A stretch of 64,000 nucleotides of DNA from Mycobacterium hubeiense (GCF_002838065.1 NZ_PIZU01000001.1:186001-250000); one strand, 5' to 3'; positions 28,617 through 42,487 are shown, counted from the first letter of the stretch. The notes: generated by a model not told the origin, from the sequence alone. Numbers and translations are program-made.

Positions 28617-30604
28617 CGGAATGCCCTGCTTTGATCATCGCCCATCGCGGCAGGCAGCGCATCGGAATCCGGTGCGGAGGGTGCCACACCGAGCGCCTCG
28701 AGCACGGCTTTGGCCGTCGCGACGCCGATTCCGGGCACCGCGGTGATCTCCTCGATGCTGGCTTCCTTCAACCGGGCCACCGAACCGAAGTGTGCGACCA
28801 GCGCCTTGCGCCGGTGCTCCCCCAGGCCGCGCACCGAGTCCAGCGCCGATGCCGTCATCCGTTTGGAGCGTTTGCTGCGGTGGTACGTGATGGCAAACCG
28901 GTGGGCCTCGTCGCGAACCCGTTGCAGCAGATACAAACCTTCGCTGTTGCGGGGCATGATCACCGGGTCGGGCTCGGCGGGCACCCACACCTCTTCCAGA
29001 CGTTTGGCCAACCCGATCACCGCGACGTCGGTGATGCCCAATTCGTCGAGCACCGCCTGCGCGGCGTTGACCTGCGGGGCGCCGCCGTCGACGACGAACA
29101 GGTTGGGTGGGTAGGCGAATCGGCGCGATCTTCCTTCGCCGGGAGGCACATTGGTGTTCTGCAGGTCGGACAGGTGGCGCGCGAACCGCCGCCGCGTCAC
29201 CTCGGCGATCGACGCCACGTCGTCGGAGCGCCCGCCGCCTGCGGCGTCCCGGATCGCGTAGTGGCGGTAATCGGATTTGCGCGGCAACCCGTCTTCGAAG
29301 ACCACCAGCGAGGCCACCACGTCGGTGCCGTGGACGTGGCTGACGTCGACGCACTCGATGCGCAGCGGAGCGTCGGCCAGCCCCAGCGCTTCCTGAATAC
29401 CTTGCAGCGCTTCGGATCTGGCGTTGAAGTCACCGGCCCGCTTGAGTTTGTGTTGGGCCAGTGCATCTTGCGCGTTGCGCTTGACGGTCTCGGCCAACGC
29501 CCGTTTGTCACCGCGCTGGGGCACGCGCAGCACGACACGTGAGCCGCGTAGCCCGGACAGCCACGTGGCCAGTTCGTCGGCGTTCGACGGCAGACACGGC
29601 ACCAGAACCTGGCGCGGCACGGGGCTCAGTGATTCGTCGGCGGCGCCGTCGAGTTCGGCCTGCTCGCCGTAGAACTGGGTGAGGAACTGCTCCACCAGCC
29701 GTTCCTCGCTGGATTCGCCTGGGTCACTGGATTTTTCGACGATCCAGCCGCGCTGACCGCGCACCCGGCCACCGCGCACGTGGAACACCTGTACGGCCGC
29801 TTCGAGTTCGTCGTCGGCGAACGCCACCACGTCGGCGTCGGTGCCGTCGCCGAAAACCACGGCCTGCTTCTCCAAGGCGCGCTTGAGTGCAGAGATGTTG
29901 TCGCGCAACCGCGCAGCCCGCTCGAAGTCGAGCTCCGCGGCGGCCTGATTCATCTGGATTTCCATATCGCGGGCCAACCGGTCGGTCTTGCCCGCGAGGA
30001 AATCGCAGAAGTCGAGCACGATCTGGCGGTGCTCGTCTGCGGTCACCCGTCCAATGCACGGCGCCGAGCATTTGTCGATATAGCCCAGCAGGCATGGCCG
30101 GTCGATCTGCTTGTGCCGCTTGAATACTCCGGCCGAACAAGTGCGCGCGGGGAACACCCGGGTCAGTAGGTCGAGTGTCTCGCGGATGGCCCAGGCGTGC
30201 GAATACGGCCCGAAGTAGCGCACCCCCTTCTTGCGCGCCCCGCGGTAGACCATGAGGCGCGGGAACTCCTCGTTGAGCGTCACGGCGAGAACGGGATACG
30301 ACTTGTCATCGCGGTAGCGGACGTTGAACCGCGGGTCGAACTCCTTGATCCAGTTGTATTCCAGCTGCAGGGCTTCGACTTCGGTGTTGACCACCGTCCA
30401 CTCGACGCTGCCCGCAGTCATTACCATCTGCCTGGTGCGCGGGCTCAGCGTGGTGATGTCGGCAAAGTAGGACGTCAGCCGGCTGCGCAGACTCTTGGCC
30501 TTGCCGACATAGATCACCCGGCCGTGCGGGTCACGGAATCGGTACACGCCCGGCTGGACGGGAATCGACCCGGGTGCGGGTCGGTACGTCGCGGGATCGG
30601 GCAC
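28613..30604 (-). CDS. uvrC: Excinuclease ABC subunit C
   Basis: Makes the dual incisions in nucleotide excision repair; 663 residues from GTG 30604. Domains in order: GIY-YIG nuclease ([10 protein letters not shown] then [13 protein letters not shown], about 18-45), UVR domain ([19 protein letters not shown]), RNase H-like nuclease ([18 protein letters not shown] and [13 protein letters not shown]), and two helix-hairpin-helix motifs at the C-terminus ([31 protein letters not shown]). The frame is open 225 nt further upstream, but the chosen start matches the family N-terminus [14 protein letters not shown]. Divergent from the ggt gene. Confidence 0.95.
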   Translation of the reverse strand: MPDPATYRPAPGSIPVQPGVYRFRDPHGRVIYVGKAKSLRSRLTSYFADITTLSPRTRQMVMTAGSVEWTVVNTEVEALQLEYNWIKEFDPRFNVRYRDDKSYPVLAVTLNEEFPRLMVYRGARKKGVRYFGPYSHAWAIRETLDLLTRVFPARTCSAGVFKRHKQIDRPCLLGYIDKCSAPCIGRVTADEHRQIVLDFCDFLAGKTDRLARDMEIQMNQAAAELDFERAARLRDNISALKRALEKQAVVFGDGTDADVVAFADDELEAAVQVFHVRGGRVRGQRGWIVEKSSDPGESSEERLVEQFLTQFYGEQAELDGAADESLSPVPRQVLVPCLPSNADELATWLSGLRGSRVVLRVPQRGDKRALAETVKRNAQDALAQHKLKRAGDFNARSEALQGIQEALGLADAPLRIECVDVSHVHGTDVVASLVVFEDGLPRKSDYRHYAIRDAAGGGRSDDVASIAEVTRRRFARHLSDLQNTNVPPGEGRSRRFAYPPNLFVVDGGAPQVNAAQAVLDELGITDVAVIGLAKRLEEVWVPAEPDPVIMPRNSEGLYLLQRVRDEAHRFAITYHRSKRSKRMTASALDSVRGLGEHRRKALVAHFGSVARLKEASIEEITAVPGIGVATAKAVLEALGVAPSAPDSDALPAAMGDDQSRAFR

Positions 30605-30657
30605 AGATTCCAGGTTACTTGCGGTGCAGGACGGGTCCGGTCGGCTACCGTCGAGGG

Positions 30658-32628
30658 ATGCGGATTCCGTGCTCGCATGGCATGACGGCCGCGCTGGCCG
30701 GGTTGGCCCTGGTGCTGGCCGGATGTGGCGCAGACACCGCTCAACGCCCACCCACCGCAGCGCCCGGGCCCTGCGAGATCGTGTCGAACGGCACTCCTGC
30801 GCCCAAGACGCCCGATGCGCCCGCACCAACGCCCACCACCGAGCGGGACATCTCCACCAATCCGGAGGTGGCCACCGGCTACCGCAAGGACATGACCGCG
30901 GTGCGCACCGGTCGCTACGCGGTGGTGACCGCCAATCCGCTGGCCACCCAGGCGGTGTGCGGGGTGCTGCGCGACGGCGGCACGGCCGCCGACGCGTTGG
31001 TCACCGCACAGGCGGTGCTTGGTCTGGTAGAACCCCAGGCCTCCGGCATTGGCGGCGGCGGCTTCCTGCTGTACTACGATGCCGCGTCCGGGCAGGTGCA
31101 GGCGTACGACGGCCGCGAGGTGGCGCCGGCGGCGGCCACCGAGAACTACCTGCGCTGGGTGTCCGATACCGACCGCACCGAGCCCAAACCCGACGCCCGC
31201 GCATCCGGGCGCTCGATCGGCGTGCCCGGAATCGTGCGGATGCTGCACGACGCGCACACCGAGCACGGCAAGAAAACGTGGCGCGAACTGTTCGACCCCG
31301 CAGTGGCGATGGCAGACAACGGCTTCGACATCAGCCCGCGGCTGGCCGCCGCCATCGCCGACGCCGCACCGCAGCTGCGGCTCGATCCCGACGCCGCCGC
31401 GTACTTCCTCAACCCGGACGGCAGCGCGAAGACCGCGGGCACGCGCGTCACCAACCCGGCGTACTCAAAAACGTTGGGCGCCATCGCCACCGAGGGTGCG
31501 GACGCCTTCTACCTCGGCCCCATCGCAGAGGACATCGTCGCAGCGGCGTCGGACCCGTCGGGCGGGCGCACCCCCAGCCTGATGACGCTGGAGGACCTGG
31601 CCAGCTACACCATCAAGAAACGTGAGCCACTGTGCACGCCGTATCGGGGCAAACAGGTCTGCGGAATGCCGCCGCCGTCGTCGGGCGGTATCGCGGTGGC
31701 GGCCACCCTGGGCATGCTCGAGCGCTTTCCGATGAGCGATCACAAACCCACCGACGTCGACCTCAACGGGGGCCGCCCGGCCGTCATGGGCGTGCACCTG
31801 ATCAGTGAAGCCGAGCGACTGGCCTACGCCGACCGCGATCGCTATGTCGCCGATACCGATTTCGTGCCGCTGCCGGGCGGCACACCCGACACGCTGCTCG
31901 GCGCCGACTATCTCGCGGGCAGGGCCGCGCTGATCTCCCAGCAGCGCACCATGGGCACCGCGAAGCCGGGTGAGTTCGGCCCACCCGCCGCACCGGTGCC
32001 GCCGGTCCCCGAACACGGCACCAGCCAGATCAGCATCGTCGACAGCTACGGCAACGCGGCCGCGTTGACCACAACCGTCGAATCGGCGTTCGGCTCGTTC
32101 CACATGGTGGACGGATTCCTGCTCAACAATCAGCTGACCGACTTCGCGGCCGAACCCGCCGGGCCGGACGGCGTGCCCGTCGCCAACCGGGTGCAGCCCG
32201 GGAAGCGCCCGCGCAGCACGATGGCGCCCACGCTGGTGTTCGAGCAAGCCCCACCGGGGCAACCGGGGCCACGCGGGCCGCTCTTCGCGGTGCTCGGCTC
32301 GCCCGGCGGCTCGGTGATCATCCAGTTCGTGGTGAAAACCCTTGTCGGAATGATGGATTGGGGTTTAGACCCGCAACAGGCGGTGTCCATGGTGGACTTC
32401 GGCGCGGCCAACACGCCCAAGACCAACGTCGGCGGCGAGCATCCGGTCATCAACACCGCCGACAACGGTGACCACGATCCGCTGGTTCAAGGTCTGCGCA
32501 AGCTCGGCCACGATGTCGACCTCGCCGATCAGTCCAGCGGGCTGTCGGTGATCAGGCGTGACAATCCCGGCTGGATCGGCGGCGCCGACCCGCGCCGCGA
32601 GGGTTTGGTGATGGGCGACCCACGTTAG
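30658..32628 (+). CDS. ggtB: Gamma-glutamyltransferase lipoprotein, GgtB-like
   Basis: Ntn-hydrolase that cleaves gamma-glutamyl bonds such as glutathione; 656 residues. The signal peptide ends in lipobox VLAGC (Cys 23), so the enzyme is anchored outside the membrane. The nucleophile is Thr 455 in [11 protein letters not shown], where autocleavage would give a large and a small subunit of about 202 residues. [15 protein letters not shown] and TVESAFGSF are also conserved. ATG 30658 is preceded directly by GAGGG, so ATG 30682 is an alternative. In M. tuberculosis the similar gene (Rv2394) is elsewhere; here it sits between uvrC and the PH-domain gene, abutting the latter's stop. Confidence 0.88.
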   Translation: MRIPCSHGMTAALAGLALVLAGCGADTAQRPPTAAPGPCEIVSNGTPAPKTPDAPAPTPTTERDISTNPEVATGYRKDMTAVRTGRYAVVTANPLATQAVCGVLRDGGTAADALVTAQAVLGLVEPQASGIGGGGFLLYYDAASGQVQAYDGREVAPAAATENYLRWVSDTDRTEPKPDARASGRSIGVPGIVRMLHDAHTEHGKKTWRELFDPAVAMADNGFDISPRLAAAIADAAPQLRLDPDAAAYFLNPDGSAKTAGTRVTNPAYSKTLGAIATEGADAFYLGPIAEDIVAAASDPSGGRTPSLMTLEDLASYTIKKREPLCTPYRGKQVCGMPPPSSGGIAVAATLGMLERFPMSDHKPTDVDLNGGRPAVMGVHLISEAERLAYADRDRYVADTDFVPLPGGTPDTLLGADYLAGRAALISQQRTMGTAKPGEFGPPAAPVPPVPEHGTSQISIVDSYGNAAALTTTVESAFGSFHMVDGFLLNNQLTDFAAEPAGPDGVPVANRVQPGKRPRSTMAPTLVFEQAPPGQPGPRGPLFAVLGSPGGSVIIQFVVKTLVGMMDWGLDPQQAVSMVDFGAANTPKTNVGGEHPVINTADNGDHDPLVQGLRKLGHDVDLADQSSGLSVIRRDNPGWIGGADPRREGLVMGDPR

Positions 32629-34870
<2,242 letters not shown>

Positions 34871-34913
34871 CACATCAGTATGAACCACCGGCGTGCTGCA
34901 GTTATTGCCAGTC

Positions 34914-35513
34914 TCATTCACCGGACTGGCTCATCAGCCGTTCGACGTATTTGGCGATGACGTCCACCTCCAGGTTGACGTGGGCGCCGACCTCGGCCTG
35001 ACCCAGCGTGGTGAGTTCGCAGGTGGTCGGGATGAGCGACACCTCGAACCAGTCGTGACCAAGGGCGGAGACCGTCAGCGACACCCCGTCGACGGTGATC
35101 GAGCCCTTCTCCACGACGTAGCGGGACAGTGCGGTCGGCAGCGCGATGCGCACCACTTCCCAGTGTTCGGATCCAGTGCGCGAAATCACATGCCCGGTGC
35201 CGTCGACGTGGCCCTGCACAATGTGCCCGCCGAGCCGACTGTTGACCGCGGCGGCGCGCTCCAGGTTGACCCGGCTGCCCACCCGTACCCCGCCCAGGCT
35301 GGAGCGGTCGAGGGTCTCGCCCATCACGTCCGCGCTGAACGCCCCGTCGGGCAGCACGTCGACCACCGTCAGGCACACTCCGTTGACCGCGATGGAATCG
35401 CCGTGGTGGGCGTCGGAGGTGACGACGGGACCGCGGATGACCAACCGCGCGGCGTCGGCCAATTCCTCTTTGGCAATGACTTCGCCCAGCTCTTCGACGA
35501 TTCCGGTGAACAC
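34914..35513 (-). CDS. ribC: Riboflavin synthase alpha chain
   Basis: Dismutates two lumazines to riboflavin. The 199-residue protein is two repeated lumazine-binding barrels: [11 protein letters not shown] with [14 protein letters not shown], and [13 protein letters not shown] with [13 protein letters not shown]. The GTG start follows a -10-like TAGCCT by 7 nt, which suggests a leaderless message. Heads the ribC-ribA2-ribH-PH gene set. Confidence 0.95.
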   Translation of the reverse strand: MFTGIVEELGEVIAKEELADAARLVIRGPVVTSDAHHGDSIAVNGVCLTVVDVLPDGAFSADVMGETLDRSSLGGVRVGSRVNLERAAAVNSRLGGHIVQGHVDGTGHVISRTGSEHWEVVRIALPTALSRYVVEKGSITVDGVSLTVSALGHDWFEVSLIPTTCELTTLGQAEVGAHVNLEVDVIAKYVERLMSQSGE

Positions 35514-35520
35514 GACAGCC

Positions 35521-35547
35521 AGGCTAGTCGGGCGGACCCTCTACGAT
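35521..35547. promoter_or_regulatory. Back-to-back leaderless promoters for ribC and lprG
   Basis: On the plus strand TACGAT (35542-35547) lies 6 nt before the lprG ATG. On the minus strand TAGCCT (35526-35521) lies 7 nt before the ribC GTG. Both fit TANNNT at leaderless spacing and neither gene has a Shine-Dalgarno. Only 40 bp separate the two start codons, leaving no room for an FMN riboswitch. Confidence 0.5.
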
Positions 35548-35553
35548 GCACTC

Positions 35554-36261
35554 ATGCCAATGCGCCGAAGCTTGTTTGCAGTCCTCGCCGCCCTTTTCGC
35601 CGTCGCCGCCCTACTCGTCGGCTGCTCCAAGTCGTCGGAGGAGGCCAGTAACCCGCTGCCCGACGCCGCGTCGCTGCTGCAGGAGTCCAGCCAGACCACC
35701 AAGGCCCAGCAGAGCGTGCACCTGAAGCTGACGGTGGCGGGCCAGATCCAGGATCTGCCCATCGAATCGCTCGAAGGCGACCTGACCAACACCCCGGCCG
35801 TCGCCGCCCAGGGCAAGGCCAACATCATCTTCTTGGGCCAGCGCCTCGAGGGCGTGGACTTCGTCGTCGCCGACGGCAACCTGTTCGGCGCGATGACCGC
35901 CGGCGGTAACTTCCAGGACTTCGGGCCGGCCGCCGACATCTACGACGTCTCGGCGATCCTCAACCCCGACACCGGCCTGGCCAATGTGCTGGCCAACTTC
36001 TCCGACGCCAAGGCCGACGGCCGCGAAAACATCAACGGGGTCGAGACGGTCCGCATCACGGGCAACGTCAGCGCGGACGCCGTGAACAAGATCGCTCCGC
36101 AGATCGCCGCCACCGGACCGGTTCCCGGCACCGCCTGGGTCGCAGAGGATGGCGATCACGAACTGGTGCAGGCCAAGCTGGAACCCAGCGAGGGCAACAG
36201 CGTCACCATGACGCTGTCCGATTGGGGTAAGCCGGTGACCGTCACCAAGCCGGCGGTCTGA
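35554..36261 (+). CDS. lprG: Lipoprotein LprG
   Basis: Cell-envelope lipoprotein that carries triacylated lipids (LAM/LM precursors, triacylglycerol) to the outer membrane, working with P55. The 235-residue precursor has a signal peptide ending in lipobox ALLVGC (Cys 24), then the LppX/LprG fold ([38 protein letters not shown]). It ends directly before P55: its TGA shares an A with the next ATG. Confidence 0.94.
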   Translation: MPMRRSLFAVLAALFAVAALLVGCSKSSEEASNPLPDAASLLQESSQTTKAQQSVHLKLTVAGQIQDLPIESLEGDLTNTPAVAAQGKANIIFLGQRLEGVDFVVADGNLFGAMTAGGNFQDFGPAADIYDVSAILNPDTGLANVLANFSDAKADGRENINGVETVRITGNVSADAVNKIAPQIAATGPVPGTAWVAEDGDHELVQAKLEPSEGNSVTMTLSDWGKPVTVTKPAV

Positions 36262-37925
36262 TGCCGGTTTCCGCGGGAGCCGTCAAGCCCGGAACCGCTT
36301 CGCACGGATCCATCAATCGCCGGATCGCGATCAGCGCGGGCAGCCTGGCGGTGCTGCTCGGCGCCCTCGACACCTATGTCGTGGTGACGATCATGACCGA
36401 CATCATGCGCGATGTCGGCATCGCGATTAACAAGATCCAGCAGGTCACGCCGATCGTCACCGGCTATCTGCTCGGCTACATCGCGGCGATGCCGTTGCTG
36501 GGCAGGGCCTCGGACCGGTTCGGCCGCAAACTGCTGCTGCAGGTCAGCCTTGCCGGGTTCGCCATCGGCTCGATCGTCACCGCACTGTCGGGCGACCTGA
36601 CGACGCTGGTCGTCGGCCGCGTCATCCAGGGCACCGCCAGCGGCGCGCTGCTGCCGGTGACGCTGGCGCTGGCCGCCGATCTGTGGGCCAGCCGCAGGCG
36701 CGCGGCGGTCCTCGGCGGGGTCGGTGCCGCGCAGGAGCTGGGCAGCGTGCTCGGCCCGGTGTACGGCATCGGCTTGGTGTGGCTGTTCCACCACTGGCAG
36801 TCGGTGTTCTGGGTGAACGTCCCGCTGGCCGTCATCGCGATGGTGATGATCCACTTCAGCCTGCCCTCGAAGGAGAAATCCGAGCACCCGGAGAAGGTCG
36901 ACGTGGTGGGCGGCGTGCTGCTGGCGATCGCGCTCGGTCTGGCCGTCGTCGGGCTGTACAACCCGGAGCCCGACGGTAAGCAGGTGCTGCCCAGCTGGGG
37001 CTTGCCGGTGCTGCTCGGTGCGCTCGTGGCGACCGTGGCGTTCTTCGTATGGGAGCGCTACGCAAAAAAGCGGCTGATCGAGCCCGCGGGCGTGCATTTC
37101 CGGCCGTTTTTGGCCGCCCTCGGCGCCTCGCTGGCCGCCGGCGCGGCGCTGATGGTCACGCTGGTCAACGTCGAACTGTTCGGGCAGGGCGTGCTCGGCA
37201 AGGATCAGATCGAAGCCGCCTTCCTGCTGCTGTGGTTCCTGGGTGCGCTGCCCGTCGGCGCCCTGCTCGGCGGCTGGATAGCCACCCGCGTCGGTGACCG
37301 GATCGTGGCGTTCGTCGGGCTCTTGATCGCCGCCGGCGGCTACTGGCTGATCTCCGACTGGCCCAGGGACGTGCTGACGGCCCGTCACGACCTGGGCTTC
37401 GTCACGCTCCCGATGCTCGACACCGATCTGGTGATCGCGGGCCTGGGTTTGGGCCTGGTGATCGGCCCGCTGACGTCGGCCACGCTGCGGGTGGTCCCGG
37501 CCGCGCAGCACGGCATCGCCTCGGCGGCGGTGGTGGTGGCGCGGATGATAGGCATGCTGATCGGCATCGCGGCGCTCAGCGCGTGGGGTCTGTACCGGTT
37601 CAACCAGCATCTGCAGACGGTGCCCACCCCGCCCGGCGCCGACACGCTGGCCGAGCGGCTGGCCGCCGAAGCGGACCGCTACCGCGACGCCTACGTGATG
37701 ATGTACGGCGACATCTTCCAGATCACCGTGATCGTGTGTGTCGTCGGCGCGGTGCTGGGGTTGCTGATCAGCGGCCGCCACGAGCACGCCGACGACGTTG
37801 TCGAGCCCACCACCGACACTGTCGACGTCGAAGAAACGCCTACGCAGCTGATCGATGCGCCGACGCAGTCGATCCCGATGCGCGACGCCGACCAGACTGT
37901 GCGCATCGAGCGTCCGCGGCGCTAG
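36261..37925 (+). CDS. P55 (Rv1410c-like) major facilitator transporter
   Basis: MFS transporter of the 14-helix DHA2 type; 554 residues. With LprG it exports triacylglycerides and affects drug tolerance in mycobacteria. Visible are the helix-1 acidic [13 protein letters not shown], motif [15 protein letters not shown], the [15 protein letters not shown] helix 4 and a cytoplasmic C-terminal tail of about 55 residues rich in Thr/Asp/Glu ([19 protein letters not shown]) that contains two similar TQ motifs. Starts 1 nt into the lprG stop, so translation is coupled. Confidence 0.93.
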   Translation: MPVSAGAVKPGTASHGSINRRIAISAGSLAVLLGALDTYVVVTIMTDIMRDVGIAINKIQQVTPIVTGYLLGYIAAMPLLGRASDRFGRKLLLQVSLAGFAIGSIVTALSGDLTTLVVGRVIQGTASGALLPVTLALAADLWASRRRAAVLGGVGAAQELGSVLGPVYGIGLVWLFHHWQSVFWVNVPLAVIAMVMIHFSLPSKEKSEHPEKVDVVGGVLLAIALGLAVVGLYNPEPDGKQVLPSWGLPVLLGALVATVAFFVWERYAKKRLIEPAGVHFRPFLAALGASLAAGAALMVTLVNVELFGQGVLGKDQIEAAFLLLWFLGALPVGALLGGWIATRVGDRIVAFVGLLIAAGGYWLISDWPRDVLTARHDLGFVTLPMLDTDLVIAGLGLGLVIGPLTSATLRVVPAAQHGIASAAVVVARMIGMLIGIAALSAWGLYRFNQHLQTVPTPPGADTLAERLAAEADRYRDAYVMMYGDIFQITVIVCVVGAVLGLLISGRHEHADDVVEPTTDTVDVEETPTQLIDAPTQSIPMRDADQTVRIERPRR

Positions 37926-37938
37926 CGCGCCATGCCCG

Positions 37939-37995
37939 CGAGACTGTAGTTGTCGAGGCCTCTACTCGCACAACGTCTCGATAACTACAGCCTCG
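37939..37995. repeat. 57-nt intergenic palindromic repeat, type B (second copy)
   Basis: Arms CGAGACTGTAGTTGTCGAG and the complement of the right arm, CGAGGCTGTAGTTATCGAG, match at 17 of 19 positions. Arms, length and spacer (CTACTCG) match the copy at 8307-8363. It lies 13 nt after P55 and could end transcription from both sides. Confidence 0.8.
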
Positions 37996-38007
37996 CGGCA
38001 GTCGCTC

Positions 38008-38157
38008 TCAGCAGCGTTCGATACCGGGCCGGATCAGCGGTAGGTCGCTGCGTCGCGCATCGTCCTCGCGCGTCCCACGCAGCACACCGCAGACGAGGTT
38101 TTTGACGTTTCGTGGGTTTACCGGGCCAATACTGAGCCAATCCTGCAGGGCAGTCAT
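38008..38157 (-). CDS. Candidate 49-residue small protein
   Basis: A 49-codon frame, ATG 38157 to TGA 38008, preceded by AAAGGA about 9 nt upstream, a good ribosome site for this genome. The product (TALQDWLSIGPVNPRNVKN at the start, ends LPLIRPGIERC) has a varied, protein-like composition and two cysteines. No domain recognised. It lies alone between the 57-nt palindrome and a DJ-1 gene fragment, so it could also be a tail of a lost gene. Confidence 0.4.
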   Translation of the reverse strand: MTALQDWLSIGPVNPRNVKNLVCGVLRGTREDDARRSDLPLIRPGIERC

Positions 38158-38319
38158 GCTCGTCGTCCTTTGTTAGTGCTCCCAGCGCGCAACTCGTCGA
38201 TGAAAGCGCTTTGGTACGAGTGTACCGAGACCATGGCGCGCATTGCCGCTTCGAAACTGGGGGTATCCCGTGAGAACGCCAACACTTCACCCGGGAGAAT
38301 TCATGGGAACTTCACGCAA

Positions 38320-38517
38320 CGGCAAGATAATGTGCGGGGCCAAATGATCACGTCGTGGCCCAGCGTCAAGACCGACCTGATCAACGCCGGCGCCAACTGG
38401 GTGGACGACGAGGTCGCCGAATGTAACCGGGGCCCAAACACATTGGTGTCCAGCCGCAAGCCTGACGATCTGCCGCCGTTCTGCAACACGTTGGTCGGCG
38501 CGTTCGCCGGCGGCTAG
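38320..38517 (+). pseudogene. C-terminal fragment of a DJ-1/PfpI family gene
   Basis: About 65 codons match the end of class I amidotransferase-like PfpI/DJ-1 proteins: ITSWPSVKTDLINAGANWVD then EV, and LVSSRKPDDLPPFCNTLV. The catalytic N-terminal two thirds (nucleophile elbow, oxyanion hole) are missing and the upstream sequence does not resemble them, so this is a truncated relic. It overlaps the ribD 3' end by 4 nt on the opposite strand. Family known from recall; not searched. Confidence 0.65.
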
Positions 38518-39515
38518 GCGGGCACCAGGCTGAGCAGCACGTCGGGCCCGATCGGCTCGATGCCGTCGAATCGCCACCGCTGGGCCTGGGCGATGCTGGC
38601 CACGCCGATGTCGTCGACGGCGGCGATCGGACCGCCCAACAGGATCGGCGCCACATACGCGATGATCCGGTCGATCACCCCTGCCCGCAGGAACGCCCCG
38701 GCCAGCGTCGGGCCGCCCTCGACGAGCACATCGGTGCGGTCCGACAGCGCTTTGATCACCTCGTGGGGGTCATGGGTTCGGATCACCATGGTGCGCGAAT
38801 CGTCGTTGAGAACCTTTGCATCAGCAGAGATCTCGCGTTCGCCGACGACCACTCGCAGCGGCTGATGCTGGGCCAGGCTGCCGTCCGGCAGCCTGGCGGT
38901 CAGCGCGGGATCGTCGACGAAGACCGTGCCCGTGCCCACCACGATGGCATCGGCGGCGGCGCGGCGGCGATGCACGTCGGCGCGGGCCGCCTCGCTGGTG
39001 ATCCATCGGCTGCTGCCGTCGGCCGCGGCGCTGCGCCCGTCGATGCTGGTGGCGAATTTCCATGTGACATGCGGCAAGCCGGTGCGCTGCTTGTGCAGCC
39101 ATTCCCGCAACGGCCCGCGTGCGACGTCGTCGGCTAGCAGACCGGCGATCACCTGCACACCGACCTCGGCCAACCGGGACGCCCCGCCCGCCGCGACCGG
39201 GTTCGGGTCGGCCACCGCGTACGCGACGGTCGAAACGCCCGCTGCCACAAGAGCATCCACGCACGGCGGGGTGCGCCCGTGGTGGTTGCACGGTTCCAGC
39301 GTGACGACGGCGGTGCCACCGGTGGCCCGCTCCCCCGCCTGACGCAGTGCGACGATTTCGGCGTGCGGTCCGCCGGCCGGCTCGGTGGCTCCGACGCCGA
39401 CGATCTGGCCGTCGCGATCCAGAATCACCGCCCCGACAGGTGGATTGGGATAGGTGGCGCCCTTGACTCGGTCGGCCTGTTCGATGGCCGACCGCATGAC
39501 GGGCTCGAGGGTCAT
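38514..39515 (-). CDS. ribD: Bifunctional riboflavin deaminase/reductase
   Basis: Second and third steps from GTP in riboflavin synthesis; 333 residues. The N-terminal zinc deaminase has PHAEIVAL and [17 protein letters not shown]. The C-terminal NADPH reductase has [35 protein letters not shown] and [15 protein letters not shown]. It is in an operon behind rpe (ATGA overlap), apart from ribC-ribA2-ribH, as ribG/Rv1409 is. Confidence 0.93.
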   Translation of the reverse strand: MTLEPVMRSAIEQADRVKGATYPNPPVGAVILDRDGQIVGVGATEPAGGPHAEIVALRQAGERATGGTAVVTLEPCNHHGRTPPCVDALVAAGVSTVAYAVADPNPVAAGGASRLAEVGVQVIAGLLADDVARGPLREWLHKQRTGLPHVTWKFATSIDGRSAAADGSSRWITSEAARADVHRRRAAADAIVVGTGTVFVDDPALTARLPDGSLAQHQPLRVVVGEREISADAKVLNDDSRTMVIRTHDPHEVIKALSDRTDVLVEGGPTLAGAFLRAGVIDRIIAYVAPILLGGPIAAVDDIGVASIAQAQRWRFDGIEPIGPDVLLSLVPA

Positions 39516-40189
39516 AGCGTCAGGTGCTTGGAGGCGGCGGCGGCCTGGCGGCGCAACGACTCCACCGCGGCGGCGGGATCGTCGGCGCTGTAGACGGCGC
39601 TGCCCGCCACGAAGCAGTCCACCCCGGCAAGCGCCGCCTCTTCGATGGTGTCGGCGTTGATACCGCCGTCGATTTCGACGACGATCGTCAACTCGCCGGA
39701 GTCCACCAGCCTGCGCACGATGCCGACCTTCGGCAGCACCTCGGGGATGAACTTCTGCCCGCCGAATCCGGGTTCGACGGACATGATCAGCAACGTATCG
39801 AACGCGGGCAGGATCTCCAGATAGGGCTCAATCGGCGTGCCCGGCTTGACGGAGAGTCCTGCCTTGGCGCCCGCCGCGCGGATGTCGCGGGCCACCCCGA
39901 CGGGGTTGTCGGTGGCCTCGGCGTGAAAGGTGACGTTGTAGGCGCCCGCTTCGGCGTACGGCGGGGCCCAGCGGTCCGGGTTCTCGATCATCAGATGGCA
40001 GTCCATCGGGATGTCGGTGGTCTTCAGCAGCGCCTCCACCACCGGCAGACCCAGCGTCAGGTTCGGCACGAAGTGGTTGTCCATGACGTCGACGTGCAAC
40101 CAGTCCGCGCCCGTCACCGCGGCGGCTTCGTCGGCCAGTCGGGCGAAGTCAGCGGCCAGAATCGACGGCGCGATCAGCGGTCCTGCCAT
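39512..40189 (-). CDS. rpe: Ribulose-phosphate 3-epimerase
   Basis: Interconverts ribulose 5-phosphate and xylulose 5-phosphate; 225-residue TIM barrel. Motifs are [29 protein letters not shown] (metal-binding His/Asp), [17 protein letters not shown] and [12 protein letters not shown]. Feeds both transketolase and RibA2. Four nt downstream of rsmB. Confidence 0.95.
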   Translation of the reverse strand: MAGPLIAPSILAADFARLADEAAAVTGADWLHVDVMDNHFVPNLTLGLPVVEALLKTTDIPMDCHLMIENPDRWAPPYAEAGAYNVTFHAEATDNPVGVARDIRAAGAKAGLSVKPGTPIEPYLEILPAFDTLLIMSVEPGFGGQKFIPEVLPKVGIVRRLVDSGELTIVVEIDGGINADTIEEAALAGVDCFVAGSAVYSADDPAAAVESLRRQAAAASKHLTL

Positions 40190-40193
40190 GGCG

Positions 40194-41564
40194 TCAGACT
40201 ACTTTGAGCGCGGCCGCGAACATCGCATCGGTGCCGTGCCGGTGCGGCCACAGCTGCACGTACGGGCCGTCGCCCAGATCGTCGACAGGGTCGAACAGCG
40301 CCCGGGTGTCTGACGCGGTGACCGGGTGGCGGCGCAGCGCATCGGCCACCACGCCGACGGTCTCGGCCAGATGCGGCGAGCAGGTCGCGTAGAGCACCAC
40401 ACCGCCGGGACGCGTGAGCCGGATCGCCGACGCCAGCAGTTCGCGCTGCAGCTTCGTCAGCTCCGGCACGTCGCTGGGTTGGCGCCGCCAGCGCGCCTCG
40501 GGACGGCGGCGCAACGCCCCCACGCCGGTGCACGGCGCGTCGACGAGAACCCGGTCGAAGCCGGGATCGAGGCCCGGGTCTCGCCCGTCGACCCGCAGTA
40601 CTTCGACGGGCAGGCCGCGGGTGTTCTGTTCGACCATCTCGGCGCGTCGCGCGTTGGGCTCGATCGCGGTGACCCGAGACCCGTTGCCCAGCGCCGCCAG
40701 CAGCGCGGTCTTCCCGCCCGGGCCGGAACACAGGTCCAGCCAGCGGCCGGTGTCCGCGCCGTCCAGATCGGCCAGTGTCAGCGCGCGGGCCACCAACTGG
40801 CTGCCTTCGTCCTGCACCAGGGCCGCCCCGTCGCGCACCGGTGCGAGCGCACCCGGGTCGCCGCTGGCCAGGTACACCGCATACGGCGAATAGCGGCCCA
40901 CCGTGCCGCCCACGGACTCGGCCAGTTCGGTGGCGCTCAGCACGCCCGGCCGGGCGGCGAGGTGCACCAGCGGCCGTTCGTCGTCGCTGGACAGCAGCGC
41001 GTCCAGTTCGCCGGCGGCCGCCCCCAACGCGTCGGCGAAGGCCTGTGCGATCCATCGCGGATGGGCGTGGACGAACGCGGTGTGCCCCACCGGATCGGAA
41101 TGCGCCGACGGCGCCAGCTCGTCCACCCAGGACGCCTCGTCCCGACCGGCGATGGTGCGCAGCACGCCGTTGACGAAACCAGCTCTGGCCGAATCGAATT
41201 CGATGGCCGCCTGCTCGACGGTGGTGGAGACGGCGGCGTGCTGCTCGACGCGGGTACGCAGCAACTGGTAGGCGCCCAGGCGCAGCAGGTCCAAAAGGAC
41301 GGGGTCGATGCGGTCGACGGGACGGCCTGCCGCACGTTCGATGACCGCGTCGAGCAGACCGCGGGTGCGGCACGTGCCGTAGGTCAAGGCGGTGGCGAAT
41401 GCCGCGTCGCGGCCGGTGATTCCGCGTTCCCGCAGCAGCGCGGGCAACGCCAGGTTGGCGTAGGCGTCACGCTCCGACACGGCCCGCAGAACGTCGAAGG
41501 CCGCGCGCCGGGCCGGATCGAGTGGTTTGCGGCGCTGCGGTCTCTTGTTGGGCTGCTTGGTCAT
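40194..41564 (-). CDS. rsmB: 16S rRNA m5C methyltransferase RsmB/Fmu-like
   Basis: S-adenosylmethionine-dependent RNA cytosine-5 methyltransferase (family target C967 of 16S rRNA); 456 residues. An N-terminal NusB-like helical domain ([19 protein letters not shown]) precedes the catalytic domain, which has [34 protein letters not shown] (Cys) and [14 protein letters not shown] (nucleophile Cys). ATGA overlap with fmt upstream. Confidence 0.93.
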   Translation of the reverse strand: MTKQPNKRPQRRKPLDPARRAAFDVLRAVSERDAYANLALPALLRERGITGRDAAFATALTYGTCRTRGLLDAVIERAAGRPVDRIDPVLLDLLRLGAYQLLRTRVEQHAAVSTTVEQAAIEFDSARAGFVNGVLRTIAGRDEASWVDELAPSAHSDPVGHTAFVHAHPRWIAQAFADALGAAAGELDALLSSDDERPLVHLAARPGVLSATELAESVGGTVGRYSPYAVYLASGDPGALAPVRDGAALVQDEGSQLVARALTLADLDGADTGRWLDLCSGPGGKTALLAALGNGSRVTAIEPNARRAEMVEQNTRGLPVEVLRVDGRDPGLDPGFDRVLVDAPCTGVGALRRRPEARWRRQPSDVPELTKLQRELLASAIRLTRPGGVVLYATCSPHLAETVGVVADALRRHPVTASDTRALFDPVDDLGDGPYVQLWPHRHGTDAMFAAALKVV

Positions 41565-42487
41565 TCGGCCCGCACCGCGTCGTCGAGGCGGGCACCGCGA
41601 GCCCAGTCGGCAGCCTTCATCGGCTTCTTCCCGGGCGGCTGGATCATGCCGAGCATGACCGGCTGGGATCCGGTGCCGATCCGGACGCCGTGCTTGTCGA
41701 CCTGAATTGTGCCGGGCGGCAGCGGGTTTGCATCCGCCACCGTTACGGGCCCCAGCTTGACTCGCAGATCACCGATCATCGTCCACGCCCCCGGATTCGG
41801 GGTGACCGCGCGGATTCGGCGCTCGACGACGTGCGCGGGTAGGTCCCAGCGCACCCGCGCCTCCGCGACGGTCACCTTTGGCGCGATCGTCACGCCCTCC
41901 GACGGCTGCGGCACCGGGGACAGCGAGCCGTCTGCGATCCCGTCGAGCGTGGTCTCCAACAGCGTGGCTCCCGAAATCGCAAGCCGCTCAAGCAGATCGC
42001 CGGCAGTGTCGGTGGGCCTGATCGCCTCGGTGACCACCCCGTAGACCGGCCCGGAGTCCAGGGCAGGCTCGATTTGGAACGTCGTCGCGCCGGTGACGGT
42101 GTCGCCGGCCGCGATGGCGGCCTGCACGGGTGCCGCGCCCCGCCAGGCGGGCAGCAGGGAGAAGTGCAGGTTGACCCAGCCGTGCGCGGGGACTGCGAGC
42201 AACCGCTCGGACAGCAGCGCACCATATGCCACGACGGCACAGCAGTCCGGCGCGAGCTCGGTCAGTTCGGCGACGAATTCATCGGTGTTGGGCCGCGGCG
42301 GCCTCAGCAGCGGGATGTCGTGCTCGAGCGCCAGCCGCGCCACCGGGGACGGCGACGGTTTGGCCCGGCGACCGGCGGCGGCATCGGGACGGGTCAGCAC
42401 CGCGATCACGTCGTGGCGCGGCGACTCGATCAGCCGACGCAACGACGGAAGCGCAGGCTCGGGAGTGCCCGCAAAGACGAGACGCAC
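41561..42487 (-). CDS. fmt: Methionyl-tRNA formyltransferase
   Basis: Formylates initiator Met-tRNA using 10-formyl-THF; 308 residues. It begins [15 protein letters not shown] and has [16 protein letters not shown], the catalytic [20 protein letters not shown] and GVTTFQ-type [17 protein letters not shown]. Together with rsmB this forms a translation gene pair. Confidence 0.95.
   Translation of the reverse strand: MRLVFAGTPEPALPSLRRLIESPRHDVIAVLTRPDAAAGRRAKPSPSPVARLALEHDIPLLRPPRPNTDEFVAELTELAPDCCAVVAYGALLSERLLAVPAHGWVNLHFSLLPAWRGAAPVQAAIAAGDTVTGATTFQIEPALDSGPVYGVVTEAIRPTDTAGDLLERLAISGATLLETTLDGIADGSLSPVPQPSEGVTIAPKVTVAEARVRWDLPAHVVERRIRAVTPNPGAWTMIGDLRVKLGPVTVADANPLPPGTIQVDKHGVRIGTGSQPVMLGMIQPPGKKPMKAADWARGARLDDAVRAE

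Noticed and set aside
35514..35553. FMN riboswitch upstream of ribC
   Set aside because: Only 40 bp to the divergent gene and probable leaderless start.
36156..37787. Minus-strand frame of 543 codons opposite P55
   Set aside because: Same shadow pattern; rich in His/Gln/Asp from complementing a hydrophobic membrane protein.
37985..38290. 101-codon minus-strand ORF overlapping the 49-codon ORF in another frame
   Set aside because: Runs through the palindromic repeat, lacks a ribosome site and looks compositionally random; the 49-codon frame is the better candidate.
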